Shown: positions 49,216 to 63,115, counted from the stretch's first letter. The stretch is DNA of 64,000 bases from Congeria kusceri (GCA_027627225.1 JAPFQT010000158.1:214001-278000); one strand, 5' to 3'. Numbers and translations are program-made. The notes: generated from the letters alone by a model not told the origin.

Positions 49216-51246
49216 ATCTTGTAACAAAGGCAACCACACTGGCCTTTAGATACAGTGTAGTGAGTTGAGTGTGCTCGACAAAAACCCTTACTTCGACATA
49301 TAATTTGATTGAATAAAGGAATTTTTGTACGTTTATTGTGTTGTTGTTTTTTATATCCATGTCAGAAATACATCAGTATAAGATGAATGTGACGGACAAT
49401 GATCAGAACTCTTTATGGATTTTGATTAATATATGATTCCTTTTTATTTGAGTTTCTTGTTTTATGAGCAATTCTTGTAGAATGTGTTTGAACAACACCA
49501 TTTATACTTAAATACTATACATTTTTTACTGATTTTGTAAACACATTTCTAGCGTTTGTAATCACTTGATATTACGATATCAATCAGACGAGCGATAGCA
49601 TCCGCAGTGAGTGTTCTTGCTAGAAAATGATTTTGAATTATACATTATTATTTGTGAAGTTCATGGTTACATCGTACCATTGATCATCACTTATATACAA
49701 GAAAAAGTAAATGTTTGATGTGCAGATAAGAACAGTTATTTACATTTTTTGTCATCAGGGTACATATGAAAGGAATTAACAGTTCTCAGAGGTACAACGT
49801 ATAGCGGATAACGATTGTCCTAACTACACGGATAATAAAACCTGTTCGACAGTCCTTCTTTGTAGCAGGTTTACATTTAAATTATTTCTTTTTTAGAATT
49901 CAACGATTGAACATGAACATGTATACAAATAGTGTATTGTATATGTTTATTGTATACTCAGCCGTGGTCCGTAAGAGCTGGTATTCTGAGAAAACGATTA
50001 CGTGCATTTGCCACGGACACAGGTTTTTAGGATACAAAATTATTATTTTTTGTTCCTGGTCGGCTGCGTTTTCTGTGAAGAATACTCGATTAAATCTATA
50101 TTAAGCAATATTATATAGTTACAGCTTCGTGGTCTTTTATGACACACACATTGACTTCAAAACATAGTAAGGGATTAAAACGTGAATATTGTGACAGATT
50201 TGATCGAGGCATACCTATGATTTTTATAACTATATTGGTTGGTATATCAAAGTTTTACTACACATGGCAAGTAGTATCGGTATGTAAACCAAATAAAGGA
50301 TCTCGGCATTGCAACAAAGAGTTCTTAATAGTTTTATAGTAGCATAAGTAAGGACTAAAACCTATAAAGTGATAATTCATTTTGACACATGTACTTACAT
50401 TAATTTTATTTGATGTAACTGTTTTGAATTATAAACATATGTATATGTTCCGCAATTTATTATGTGAATAAAATATAGTATATTTTAAAAATACGTGTAC
50501 GGTATAGAGTACGCATATCGTTTAGAAAGCAATGGTGAAATCCACTTCCACACAGACACTGTGCTTGAGTCGTCATTATTTATTACTCATTATGTCTCAC
50601 ATAGATGTAATATACCTTCCAGGCAATTCAAGGTAAATATGTTATTAAAGTATACTGAATGTAGTTTGAACCTTAATTGAACGTAGACTTGCATCACTTC
50701 AATACAGCTGACAAAAGATAATTTAACGTTAAAATAATTAAATTAATTTGCTGCATTACCGCATCGTTTACTACAATTATCATAGCGGTAATGTTTGCAT
50801 ATGAATGCCAACCGTTTTTGTGGACGTTTAGGCCAAAGAAGTTGTTTGTTTCTGCTAACGTCTTGGAAAAAAGTATCCGCTTTAACAAGTTTTTTGTTAT
50901 TGGTTATAACTTAATTTTTATAACGTATTAAAATTAATAATAAAACAAAGACACACTTGATATTTAATAGCCAGTGTAAGTAAAACAATTTGAAAAACAA
51001 AACCAAAGTTTCAAATTTCATAATCTTCACTTCTGACATGAGTCCCTATTTTCTTTTCCCATGCGGGCACATTGTTCTTGTTTTTGTTTTTTTTCAATTT
51101 AAACACGGAGTGACACTGTATAAATTAGTAGTTCTGTTGTGTGATTTCAACACTTGCCCCAGGGAAGCTACAATGGCCACAAACATCCTTCCTTGAAATT
51201 GAATAATATTATAAAAACATGTTTCAATAGTGTTTTCACATTGTTT
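49216..51246. other. M3 intergenic DNA with the empty site of LINE 3; no gene supported
   Basis: Matches M1 18440-23632 without the LINE. The uninterrupted site is at about 50790-50796. A 66-codon frame at 50139-50339 is also open in M1 (19355-19555) but has no family, no counterpart in M2 and no sign of constraint. Confidence 0.6.
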
Positions 51247-51440
51247 GCAGGCGGTTTCGTGGTCTAGTGGTAACGCACTGGCTTCACAATCCAGGGGTCG
51301 CAGGTTCGATCCTCCGCCACATCCAAACCTATTAACTCGTTTTTTGCATAAAACGTTAAACCGAGGTGCAGTGTACTAGGTGAATCACACCGGGCACTAA
51401 AAGACCCAATGACGCCTCTGTAACAGGGCGTCTTGCACTA
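51247..51440 (+). mobile_element. tRNA-derived SINE, tRNA-Val-like head (M3)
   Basis: Orthologous to 23633-23825. The B box is better kept here (GGTTCGATCC). Confidence 0.65.
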
Positions 51441-51639
51441 TCTTGCACTATCCCCCGTAACCGAACTAACAAGTCTTCTGGTGGCGATGGCCATATGGGA
51501 GAAAATCCCCGTGCAATCAATAAAATGTACTACACACACACGTTTTCACTATTGGTTCCTGGTCACAACAACTCTTGGAGATAAGTACACAGGTTCTGCC
51601 TCAATAGACGCTGTGTTGCCATTTATTATTCATAAGCAC

Positions 51640-51930
51640 CTGCAGCTGGGTCCGGTTGGTAAAGCGCTAGACTGTCAATCCGGAGATCGTGAGTTCGAAC
51701 CCCAGCCTGGCCACATACCTTGTGTGGAGATTGGTCATAAAATGATATCTACGGCCATTCTCCCCCTACCTCTGATTCAAGTAGGGCAGTTGTCAGTTAC
51801 TGGCATAGGTATGTGCACTTAGTACTGGTTAACCGCTAAGCTTGCCCAGGAAAAGTGTGAGTAGGTTAACTGACCGCCGTTACTGAAATACTGTTACAAA
51901 CGTCGAAAAAACCCAACAAAACTTACAAAC
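51640..51930 (+). mobile_element. tRNA-derived SINE, tRNA-Asp-like head (M3)
   Basis: Orthologous to 24026-24330, nearly unchanged in the tRNA-like part. Confidence 0.65.
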
Positions 51931-54322
51931 AAACAGGCACCCATTTAAACGTTATTAAGGCATAAACGCTTGTTATTGTTAAATGTGCGCCCAAATGATC
52001 AATTACTGTCAATACTTAGGCGGAAAGCTCCGAGGAACTTTGCAAAATGCGATTTATTTACTAAACCAAACCATGGATAGGTGGGATCTGGTCAAAACGT
52101 AACATGACCGTAGCTAAGTTGTAACAAAGGGCTACAACTATCAACCTCCGCGCAGATATTTGACTGGTTCCGAGCATAGCTCTAAACAAATCCCTGCCGT
52201 CATGGCAAACCACGTGATGCTAATTTATTTAAATTATCTAGATATTATTAATGGTTTTAATTAGTTATTTTCTTTTTCTGTTTTCATTATTGACAGCAAA
52301 CGATATATAAAACGTCCAATTATGTAGAAAATTGCACTGAGTTGCAGTAAATAAGTAAAAGTTACAAACACGTAATCCTTCCAGATGTGGAAGGATTTTA
52401 CTTGTGATGGCAGTGGTTACCGTTAACCGATAAGGAAGTTAACCGCTATGAGGAGTTTGGACAACTATTGTATACAAACGGTTAAACAACACCAATACTA
52501 TTGGCGTTGCTGCGTAGACTGGTTCCGCGGTTGTAGTATAATATTTAAAAAAATGTCTAGAGGCCGGATCCCAGTCTAGTTACTGCCTTCAGAACGAAAC
52601 GTTCAATATTGTTCGAAAAAACGCGAATATTTGAAAGAAAAATTTCCAAACGGCAAAACAAGTTTATGGTCGGTCGGGTTAGTGGAAACAAACAACTTTT
52701 GTAACGCCTTATTTAGTTTTGTTTCATGCGTGTGTTGTAAATGATGATCTTTAGTTCTTTCATAGCAAACCTGCCGAGTAAAGATTGTTATATATTAAAG
52801 TGAAACAAATAATAAAACGTGCAATATAACAGGAAAACACAACAAAAAACAACACAATAGAACACGGGGATTTGTTTTTATTAAATAATCGTCACTCTCC
52901 TATAATCTTCCTATATAATTGACAATGTATAAAAACTCCCCCATTATATTGTTACTGTACTTACTAGGTGTCTTCATTTCACCTAGTTAATAGAAATTCG
53001 TTGACAGTGCATATTTTACAAGATAACACTGCATTCGTATATTATTGAAAAAAAAAGGAATCTTTCATACACTAGCCTTATATATTATACCAACACGAAT
53101 AAGAATTTTTCCACTGGTGTGGTTACTACACAGTTCGTAGACATTAATATATAATCATGTATTTAAAACATGTAGAGCATGTGTTTTGACAGTGGTCCTC
53201 ACATAGTATTTTGCACCATGATGCCCTACCGTCCGACTGTCTATCTGTACGTGTGAAAGCGCCGAAGGTGAAAAGCACGTGTCAGTGACGAGGTAAACAT
53301 GCTACATATGGCTACAGCGCAATATATAAACCACCACTGCTGTACCACACCTCACCAGAACTTCGTAAATGTTTTATATTCAGTTAGGTACCAAACACCA
53401 ATTAAGGTAAAGTCATTTTAATCTTATATGTACTAATATATAATTATGTTCCTTATTCGAGGTGTTAAACTGTTATTGTTACATGTAATATATGTTATGA
53501 CGTTTTTTCTTGTATAAATTATGTATGTAGCCGTATCAGCCTGCAAATAAAGTTGAAAATATAGTCTGCCGAAAATTTATGTAATTCGTTTGATTTAAAA
53601 TAAAGACAAATATTATTACATTAACTATTCAGTGGGTTTCCTTTCCATTCAAGATAATGTTGAAAGTCTCCTGTGGTCACCAAAACCACAAAAACCTTCT
53701 ATAAAATTATTAACGTTTCCTTTTTCAATCGTGCTTTGTAAATTTCATAAGTGTTCATCGTTTGCGTAATATGCGCTTCATTACATTTTGCTTTATACAT
53801 GCCTTAGCAAGTTGCTTTTCTGTTGCCCTCGTTTAAATGAACCAGTGAGTAATTAAATTCATTAAATAGTAATTATTTTGAATAAAGCATTATCTTTTAT
53901 TATTATTTAATTCGAATAACAATGCTATGAAGTAAACGTAAATCGTTAATGGATCTTTGAAAATAACACACAGCTACTGTAGATTTCTAGTGGTATATTT
54001 TTGCAATGCTTTAGACAATTATAATATTTTGTGAGAAACCTGTTTGATTTGTTTAATGTTTAAAAATTATGTATGCAATAAGATTACGGTTACAAGTTCT
54101 GCTTAATCCATGTATGTAAAACACATGTTATTAGCAGTATTCGCACGATCTAATTATGTGTACATAATACGCTTGAAAATGAAAGATAATTGCCAACAAT
54201 TTGTCATTATATTATAATATTATATAATAATAAAACCGTTTTAGTTATGGGGATATCAGAACGGTTACGTTGTTTTGCTTTACTTATTTGCTTTACTTAT
54301 TTGTGCCTGCTATTTGTTTTAG
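51931..54322. other. M3 5' region of dead Kazal gene; no gene
   Basis: Matches M1 24331-26804, with a shared missing exon 1 and a small extra deletion near 54175 (the CGCTTGAA/AATGAAAG join, where M1 has about 80 more bases). Confidence 0.5.
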
Positions 54323-55082
54323 GCGTGTCTGTTGACGCTTGTCTGTGCACAGCTAACTATATGCCTGTTTGCGGTGCGACGCGCTTGTCTGTGCACTGCT
54401 AACTATATGCCTGTTTGCGGTGTCGACGGTAAAACGTAGGGCAACGAGTGTACGCTAAACTGCCAGTAAGATCATAATTACGAACGTAACAAACTACTAT
54501 AGCACGCATTAAAACAATCCGATTAGATACATTTTCAACAATAGCATTTTAAAAATATGGTCTATTGAACTAGCATATATATCTGGCCTTATTTAACTTC
54601 GTCCTTCACAAACGACCAATGTACACCAAATATCTAAGTTAAATAACGTAAGCTGAAGGCACAATTTCGTTTTTCAATAAAGTTAGAAAGGCACACGACG
54701 GTGAATGCCGTAACACATGGTGTCGTTGCCCGAGAATCATGTCCCCTGTGTGCGGCAATGATGGTCTGACGTATGACAATTCTTGTCTGATGCAATGCAA
54801 GTTAGAAAGAAAAAACGATAGTATTACTCGTTTCGTAATTTAAATTCCTGTATTGCAATAAACGTTTTAAAAAAAACAATGCGAAAACAAAGCCAATTAT
54901 TAATCGTTTTCCAATACAATATTTGTTTTTGCATCCGATAATCGAACTTTTCAATTTTTACAGACTTATGTTCGCTCAATGCAGTATTGTGATAAACAAG
55001 ACGCCGTATCTGAAGTACTGTTATTAATGTTAAGAATAATCTTTTCAGTGGTGCGACTAAAGCCCATCCCGGCCATTGTTAG
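54323..55082 (+). pseudogene. Kazal-type protease inhibitor pseudogene (M3)
   Basis: Exon 2 (54323-54465) carries the same internal duplication as M1 but with a 46-bp offset (units from 54338 and 54384), and the same TAG in place of TAC in the KTY motif. Exon 3 (to 54800) keeps [20 protein letters not shown] but has lost its acceptor, as in M1. Exon 4 is 55049-55082. The shared defects show the gene was already dead before the segmental duplication. Confidence 0.88.
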
Positions 55083-55808
55083 AAGTATTTTAGATTCAAC
55101 TTTCTCAGTCGACGGAATTAAAATGCTTTAAAATTTAGCGCACTAAAATATTAAACGTATCTCATAACGTGTATTGTTTATTGAATGACTTACAACCAAT
55201 ACTTTCACATTCGCATATTGTTTGCTTAATTCGTGAACAAAAATGTTTCTTTGGTTTATTGGTTAAACATTACGATATTGGTACATACTACAAAAACAAC
55301 TGTCCTTTAAGTAACTTATAAGCAAATATATTCAAATACAACTGTTTTCCAAAGAATTCCTACGTATTATAAAGTTTGAAAACAAACACTGGTGACCGTT
55401 TAAATAAAATTGTTATACATTTTAAGATTACCAAGGTATTTTAAAAGGTGAAAACGATGCGTTAACAACTATTCATAATGTAACAACCACACATAATTTT
55501 AAAAAGACGTCATATTCTGCAAAATCCTGTTAAGTCCAGTAAAATAAATGCACAACCTCAAATACAATTATGTGTATGATTTATGTTGACAAATACTGTA
55601 AACACGTTAAAGCATCGCTGTTGAAGTACGTTTAATTCAGGCATTCAGACAATTTAGCATTTTTACATATACAATTTTTATGTTAATGTAATACACAAGA
55701 TAGGTAAATATTAACAAATACATTTTAAATACGTGCTTAGTTTGTTCCCTGCTGTATTTCCTCAAACCTAAAATTCATAATGTCTTCTAACGATCACACA
55801 CATCTGAA

Positions 55809-56253
55809 TTAAAAATCATCCTGCCATCCGCTTGCTGCTTGTTTCTTTTTACTGGAAAAAGCTCCTAAAATGGCCTTGATCGCGTCACGCATTTTAGTGA
55901 TAACTTGGTGAGACACAGCGATTCCAGTCTTGCACTTTGTTGCGAAGTGCTCGCAGTTGTTGCTCAACAGATTATATGCCCCCCATTTAGATGGATTGGC
56001 CACCAAATGTTCAGCGTTCCTTGCCGCTTCTTCTGGTGACAGACACTCTAAGCATGAGTACAGGACACGGACAAGTCTTCGTTTACCATCCTCTGTAAAT
56101 TGTGTGATGTTTATGCAACGCAGTGTACAGCTCTTCTTGCCGTCACCCCCAAAGTCTGCTACTATTTTATTTCCAAGATAAATGCCGTGATGAAAATATT
56201 CCACGCCAGAAAGGCTTCCTTCGACTGTTATGTGATCGCCTCTTCGTAAACGA
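55809..56253 (-). CDS. LRAT-domain protein (H-REV107-like), main exon, M3 copy
   Basis: Orthologue of the M1 exon at 28315-28759, with the same length (147 codons plus stop), the same acceptor position (ATGTTGCAG at 56254) and only a few residue differences (NKIVADF for NKTVADF, AFSSKKK for AFTSKKK). It has HHGIYLG and NNCEHFA; the second catalytic His is replaced by Asp as in M1. The Lys-rich tail may bind membranes or act in targeting; this is inference. The first exon is not identified. Two near-identical open copies fit a recent duplication of a working gene, but time may simply be too short for decay. Confidence 0.8.
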
Positions 56254-56287
56254 CTGCAACATGAACAATAATATATAGAGGATGTGT

Positions 56288-56428
56288 GTTGATTTCTGTC
56301 AATGATCGAATTTTATTTCAAGAGTTGCTATAGAAAAAAATATTTTCACGAGTGCGTAGCCACGAGTGAAAATATAGTTTTCTAATACCACGAGTGCAAT
56401 AAATATTCGATCATTCATAGAAATCAAC
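56288..56428. mobile_element. Foldback/MITE-like element in LRAT intron (M3)
   Basis: Orthologous to 28794-28934, with the same terminal inverted repeats. Confidence 0.7.
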
Positions 56429-56822
56429 ATTTTTTAATGTTATGCGTTTTGACAGTAAATAAATAAAATTGCGGGAGATAAACTTAAACGCCACACGTTT
56501 GTATAGTGTGACGTCAATAAATGGCGTCAGAAATGACTCCAAAATTGTTTATCATAAGTATGGTAGGAAAAAAAGTTCTATACTTTGTGCGTCGTTGTCG
56601 CTTAACTATATTTTCGTTGAATTTATTATGTGTTTTCTGTGAACAAAATTAATGTACATTCTGAACATGTATATAAGTTAGCCAATAGAGGTAAAAGATG
56701 CTGGTAGATCAATGTTATTGATAGAAAAAACAGTGCAGTGGAATTATAAAATCTTATATGTTCACTGCTCCAACAGTGAAAATATAATTTTTATTTCACC
56801 AATAAAATTCTATATGTCACTG

Positions 56823-57000
56823 AAAAGCATAAGATAAACATTTAGTCTCGTAACAGTAGCTACAAAATAAAAAAAACACGATCAACTGTCAAAAGTCATA
56901 TAAATCTGGTGCAGCTAACAAACGGGCATTGGTTTTGCAGAATTCAACATCGCGTTTAAACTTAATAATATTTTAATCTGTGATAGCTTGATCATAAACA
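56823..57000. other. Segment present in M3, absent from M1
   Basis: About 180 bases lie between ATATGTCAC and AAAATGTGTCC, which are adjacent in M1 near 29328. No repeat ends or target duplication are clear, so either insertion in M3 or deletion from M1 is possible. Confidence 0.6.
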
Positions 57001-59863
57001 AAATGTGTCCTCATCTATTTGTAAATTCAAAAGAAGAACTATTTGTATGTGTTTCTATTTGTATGACAAAAATACAACAAACGATATAAGCGTCCGTGCG
57101 CTGTTTGAAATCATGAAATAAATACAACCACAGACAATCATACATAATGCATATGCATGTATGTATCTACATGCATTCTGGCTTTTGACATTGAATAACA
57201 GAGCTCAGCCATACTAAATTGAAAATTCATATACCTTTTAAACAAACATTTCGTACGTAATATGTTGAAAAAGTTATACCTTTCCAATACGGTCCATTAC
57301 CATACTTAACAAAAGTCCCATGCTTTTCATGAATCACTGTCCTTATAACAGTAATATCAACTGGGAAAATCATGTTGAGGGCCGTCTATAAAACATGCTG
57401 TACAAATAGTGTTAACAGGCAATTAGATGTGTTTAAATGTATGCATATCAAGCCCAAATCAGATAATGAGCGGCTTATGTGCTCCTCATCATATTCCACA
57501 ATGTCGTTCAGTGGCAACATGTTTTTATTTATTATTTTCCATGACAGCTTAACAATTTATTATTTACAAGACACGTGATGTCGTTATATTGTGTTATACT
57601 GCCAGTTCTAGAGTGGTATTAAAATGACTTTATGAATACAAAGTGGTTCAATTGAAAGGAAAAATATTGTATATATAAAGTAATGGAAAACCCCACACTC
57701 ATAACAAAATCCGCATATGTATATACAGATTTCTTAATGCATTTGTAATGAAATGCCACTCATACTCAGTTATTGGACACTACAAAACTGTACGTTATTT
57801 AACTAACCATCCAAATAAATATCTAATACATAATCTTATTATTATATACATGTATATACTTATACTAAAATGTACAGTATTGACAATTTAAATACACAAT
57901 ACATTCAACAATTTACAAACTCTAAATCATTTGGTCATTTTTTGGCCACTAGTAATTAAATCTGTATTACTTGTCATTTGTCTTTGTTTATAATGAACTA
58001 TTGTTTGTCAATGTGTTGTACCGATGTATTTATTCAATCTTGATACCACGCTAGTATAGGTTTAATAGACGACCCTCGAAATTGAAATACTTTACTGACC
58101 ACAATGACATTATTTCTCCATGCAAAAATCATGCATGGGAACTACATTCCTTTTACGGGAAACTAGGACATCAAATATCTTTAAATATTACTGTTATTGT
58201 GTTATTTTTAAAAACTGAAGTGCAATCTATGTAATTTCAAGACTAGTTTAGTGTTAAACATAGTCATCATACGCACTTAAGCGATCCTTGGTCAGTGTTT
58301 TCCTTTTCGATTACCTTAGTTTAAACTAACACGTACTAAAAACAAACACCAAATGTTACGAATTTTGACTTCATCAGAAGTAACAACTACCTAACGACAT
58401 TCACAACGTTAACTGATACATCTGAAATATCATAAAATAATAAAGCTCTACTTAGTACAGCAAATATTCTCCCCCAACGACTAACAACAGTTCACATATT
58501 TTTCTATCGGAAGCCGAAGGGGTAACTTCACTTAATAATGTAAGTTTTGACCTCCTAGTCCAATACATGCCAAGCCCAACCTCTATATATTAGACCGTTG
58601 CTTTGACTTGTTTGGCATAATCACTTATATGAAAAGCCAGGGTAGTGTTGGGTTGGTTTTGGTATAAATTTGACCAATGCACAAACATATACTGGCGCCG
58701 ATGCAAACAATAGCTCAACAAATGGACCAATAACATAAGTTACGACGCGAGCGTTATACCAACATTCAGCTCGTCATTGTGATTGTCATTAGTATTCCAA
58801 GTTTAAGTAAGACACTAACACGCATTGTAATTGTAAATGTATTTATTCTTATAACATTAACGCTGTTGTCTAACCTTTCTAGCAAAAAAACAAGAATTTA
58901 CTTTTCATTTCATTTGAATTTATTGCGAATATCTTTCATCCACCTCTCACAAAAATCAGTTTAATAGTAAGTGCTTAGTCTTACCTGACATCGGTGATTT
59001 CTTCTCCGTTAAACCTCCAATCATCAAGGCTGCTCGTCGCCATTTTGACCGGCACAAACGCAGTTTAGTTATGTTCTATAATTTAGATTATTTGGTTCAC
59101 TATGCAATATTTGAAACAACCTATCCCTGTTCATAAATGAAGACAAATTGTTTGCTTAAGGTATCGATTGAAACACGCAGTCGGGATGTATCAAATTACT
59201 TGTATTCAATATTGACAACGGGAGTACATAGTGCACAAGTTCAAAACAAAACACGACTTGAATACACTTCTGAAAGTGATTTTTGTTTGCAATCTAACAA
59301 TCTAAAACACTTAAACAATACATAATATCTGTATAGGCGGTAACGCAGTTTCGTGAATAATGCTGTTAGGACCGTCTTGCGTACAGTATATATCATACAT
59401 GATCATTATAGGTGTTGTATGAAACCGTTTGGTATTATCTTGATAGCTTCAACTTTCTTCATATTTTAATCGAATAATGCATATTTGAAACCATGTGTAT
59501 AGTGAATACCAAATCATGTACTACGACGGTTTGTGTGCTTCGTAACTGTGAACGAATTCGTATTTAGAATAAACCGTGCTGTCAGAAAGTGACACAAATA
59601 TTAACATGTCAACATTGATCATACAACTTGTATTACAAAGTAAATGCGTATTCCTTCCAAATAAAATCAAAATACACTTAACTATTGATTCCACTTCGTA
59701 AACGAGAATCCAATTGATCGGTAGTGTGTTTATTTTGTAAAAAGCAAAACAACACGTTATTGAGCTGTGTTAAAATTGCCGAATAACATTACACAAATAT
59801 TCGCATCACGGCCTATTCCTTAATACAGGTAGTAGTGCTGCAAAGTTATGTGGACGCAGTTAA
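57001..59863. other. M3 tail; no gene supported
   Basis: Matches M1 29330-32189. It contains the TATA-like block at about 58575-58640 (CTCTATATATTA). Confidence 0.5.
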
Positions 59864-60070
59864 GACGATGGTATACCAAGAATTGTAACTCTTACCAAAA
59901 TTACGGATGGCGGAAAGCAACGTTCACTGTTAAATATTAGAGTGGTTGCCGGTAGAGAAAGCACTGAAACAATAGCAATAGTGTATGATTCTAGCACATG
60001 GGGAAAGTATAATTTACTCTCAGATAACTGCGAACATTTTGCAGAGTGCAATATAGGTCTAGTGGCCTAA
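59864..60070 (+). pseudogene. LRAT-domain fragment on the plus strand (M3)
   Basis: The same 68-codon frame as 32190-32396, reading WGKYNLLSDNCEHFAECNIG and a stop at 60068-60070. Trp before GKYNLL matches the other LRAT copies (KWGAYNLL) better than Lys in M1, so M3 keeps the older state. Confidence 0.65.
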
Positions 60071-60384
60071 AAATAAGTAAAGGGTTATGTCCAGAAACAT
60101 CACAAAAATCCATCATTGTTAACTAAATAATTATGTAAGAATGCCTAAATTGTATGTGAAGGCTCATTTTAATTATGAAATAAATTACTAATTTAGAAAT
60201 TAAAATGCTACACTATAATGAATAATATTGTTATCTGCTCTTAATTTAAATTATTATGATTTACTGTATTTTGCAAGGTCTATTTATACAGATGTATTGT
60301 CTGCTTTCGTTCTGCTATGTCTGCTCTTGCATTGAATGTGCACATTGTGAATATTCGCTCTCTAAATATGCTGATATCTACAGT

Positions 60385-61214
60385 TTCTATAAAACATACC
60401 TGATAGGACAATCTAAACGTTGATTTATTTATTAATTTCCAATTTTCAATTTTTATCAATCTGATATCTCAATAATAGTTTTCAATTCAAAGGCACTTTC
60501 ATTATCATCGACCCGCCGTTTTGAATAAAACATATCTCATAACTTATTTTGCAATTAATAGGAACACAGTTTTAATTCTGGATATAACGAAACATCTTAA
60601 TTTTAAAATCTGATTGTTGTAAAAGATGCCGAATTGTAGAAGCCAGTGATTTGGTGTTCGAGTAGTCACATGCATCTCATTGTTTTGACGAAATATATTG
60701 TATAACAATACAATTGGAAGATAGTTCGTTACAAAATTGTTAAAAAATATTTCACTATTCACAAATAACGACATATATATATTGAACATTTACCAAATTC
60801 TTAATACAATGTATTTGAATGGCGGAGTCAAGTCGTAAACCAGTAAAATTATCTCAGGAGAGTGTCATACCTGTCGACTACTGAATTGTGGAAAGAAAGC
60901 AATGCAATCATGTTATCAGTTATAACCACTGACTTTTTGTATAAATAGAGGATCTACACGATGTAAAACCAAAGATGTTTATCAGATCCTTGTATTAGTA
61001 AACGTATTTGAAATGGTGAACGTGTATTTGTAATTTATCTACTGATTTATTTACATTTACTTTAAAGCTTCAAAGACATAGAGAAAAATGAAAAGTTGCC
61101 GGTAAAAAAGGGAGGTCGTGTTATCAGTCTACGCATTTCACGAATTTAAAATGCGCTCATGTTAAAGGCCTAGTTTAATCCTTCTTTATTTGACCCACCC
61201 CCTAAATCTGGTGT
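60385..61214. other. Single-copy right flank; no gene seen
   Basis: This starts at the edge of the duplicated unit. No exon, RNA gene or repeat is evident. Confidence 0.5.
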
Positions 61215-61545
61215 ACTCCTGTGTATTGGCACCCTGCTGTGGACACAGTGTGAACACGTTGTGGGGAGTACTCCTGTGTAATGGTACCCTGCTGTGGACA
61301 CAGTGTGAACACATTGTGGGGAGTACTCCTGTGTGATGGTACCCTGCTGTGGATACAGTGTGAACACATTGTGGGGAGTACTCCTGTGTATTGATACCCT
61401 GCTGTGGACACTGTGTGAACACATTGTGGGAAGTACTCATGTGTATTGGTACCCTGCTGTGGACACAGTGTGAACACATTGTGGGGAGTACTCCTGTGTA
61501 TTGGCACCCTGCTGTGGACACAGTGTCAACACATTGTGGCGGTTT
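61215..61545. repeat. Minisatellite, exact 55-bp period, six units
   Basis: ACTCCTGTGTATTGG starts at 61215, 61270, 61325, 61380, 61435 and 61490. Each unit contains CCCTGCTGTGGACACAGTGT and ends in TTGTGGGGAGT. Because 55 is not a multiple of 3, all three minus-strand frames stay open; these are not genes. Confidence 0.95.
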
Positions 61546-61618
61546 GTTCAGCTGAGATCAATACACGAGTGAAACAGTTAGCTGACGCCACAGATTGCAG
61601 ATAGTTATAAGAGATGTT

Positions 61619-62102
61619 ATGGTGGACCACTACACGGAGTGGAATACCCCACGGAGACGCCAGACATGCCTTTAACAAAGTCTTTAACAACATGACGAAA
61701 CCTAAATTAATTACTGGGTTATTAAACTTCGGTTTGGTCTATTGTTGTATTTAAAATGTCCAAAACAATTGAACAATATAATGCCTATGGTCTTCAACTT
61801 GGAAATATATTTAATATAACTGCAACTCAATGGCAATTCCAAGTTGCGAGTATTAGCATTTAAATAAATCCTAATTTTGTAATTTGGTCCAAATTAAGTT
61901 CTGATTTCCCGTTAATAAATATTGAATACATGTACTTTATCATGATCATCAAGTATCATGTATATAAGACGAAACAATATATGATGTTAAATATATATAA
62001 AAAGAACATTCAGCAAACTGTGTACAAAGTTGAAGGCCTACTTTAAGGAATGTCTGGCATCTCGCCATGAGGTAGTCCACTCTGTGTATTTGTCCACCAT
62101 AA
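61619..62102. mobile_element. Foldback element with about 60-bp inverted arms
   Basis: The left arm ATGGTGGACCACTACACGGA at 61619 is mirrored by the right arm ending at 62100, which reversed reads ATGGTGGACAAATACACAGA. Both arms continue through the motif GCCAGACAT. The interior is AT-rich and non-coding. It is probably a non-autonomous DNA transposon. Confidence 0.6.
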
Positions 62103-62879
62103 AATATATAACAATTACCTTATTTTTCCCTCAACTGACTGAGCAATGGCTCTATGGACGAATTTTTTTCAATTTTATACTTATAGTTTTGATACTTTGC
62201 AATTGATGCTGTCTTCATTTAGAAAACAACAACATATGTAATTTTACATTTAGTTCAGTGTTTAAATTTTATTGGATGTTTCTCTATGTTTTATAAACGA
62301 ATCTAAAACAACATAAACATAAAATGACATATTGATTATTATGTTGTAATTAAACATATAATAATTAATATCAGTTTTAAAATGGCATAATTGCATGTGA
62401 ATTTGCGCCTCAATGGGCTTATGGGGGACACAATTCAACCAACAAGAGTTCAACATGAATTCCTTAAAATGCAGTCAGTCCCACTGTCTCTTCAGCAGAT
62501 CTAAACTGATAAGGGTCATCACACTGTGTCCACATTTTGAGGTCAACACCATGCCAATATAAATAAGCAATATACACATACAATAATAAAGTCTGGTAGT
62601 ATTTTCTAACCGATACCCGACCGAAGCTATTGGACATCAAGAATGCTGACCTAGAATATAAATAACACATTCGTCCACCGTGAAATTATAAGGTTTGACA
62701 GATTCGAAAAAAAACCCGGATAATTCACTTAATTTGGAAAGGAACATGCTTGAAACATAAACATGGTGATGCAGTAATTGTGTTGAAGTACACTGAATCA
62801 TATTTACAATAATGTAAACAATAAATAAAAGTCGGATATTTTATTTTCCTGAAGGCAGGTTTAGTAGAGGAATAACCAG
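62103..62879. other. No gene supported
   Basis: AT-rich single-copy sequence. Two minus-strand open frames of 64 and 68 codons have no family resemblance or splice context. Confidence 0.45.
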
Positions 62880-63115
62880 GAAAATTTCATGGAAAGTGTC
62901 CTAGACCAAACACTTTATAAAATAGGACAGCCAAATAGATTTGGCGGCCACCTTGTGCAGTGAAGGGCAAGTTACAAAGAGGACCACCCAAGGAGCATTT
63001 GTGTAAAGTTTCAACATTATTGACCAAGAACGTTCGCCAATAGGGCAGGAAAGCGAAATTTTAACGCAAATAATTAACGACATCTGAAGGAAGACCGACC
63101 TCACTCCAGCCATGT
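62880..63115 (-). repeat. Dispersed bivalve-type repeat, inverted relative of 6765-6960
   Basis: GGCGGCCACCTTGTGCAGTG, AGAGGACCACCCAAGGAGCA and GTGTAAAGTTTCA follow the order of a dispersed bivalve repeat I recognise. The open frame on - across it is incidental. Confidence 0.5.

Larger units (their letters stand above)
32711..60384. repeat. Segmental duplication, copy 2 (complete, 27,674 bp)
   Basis: This is the complete second copy of the tandem unit. It starts inside a minus-strand Kazal gene and contains monomers M2 (about 33588-47174) and M3 (about 47175-60384). It ends at 60384, where single-copy sequence begins. M2 lacks about 2.5 kb present in M0 (between the equivalents of 2015 and 4540) and has about 0.65 kb not in M0 (43515-44180), so the copies have been drifting. 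No LINE insertion of the three found in copy 1 is present here. Confidence 0.9.

Noticed and set aside
61170..61521. Three overlapping minus-strand ORFs of 84-111 codons
   Set aside because: By-products of the 55-bp minisatellite, which lacks stops in all phases.
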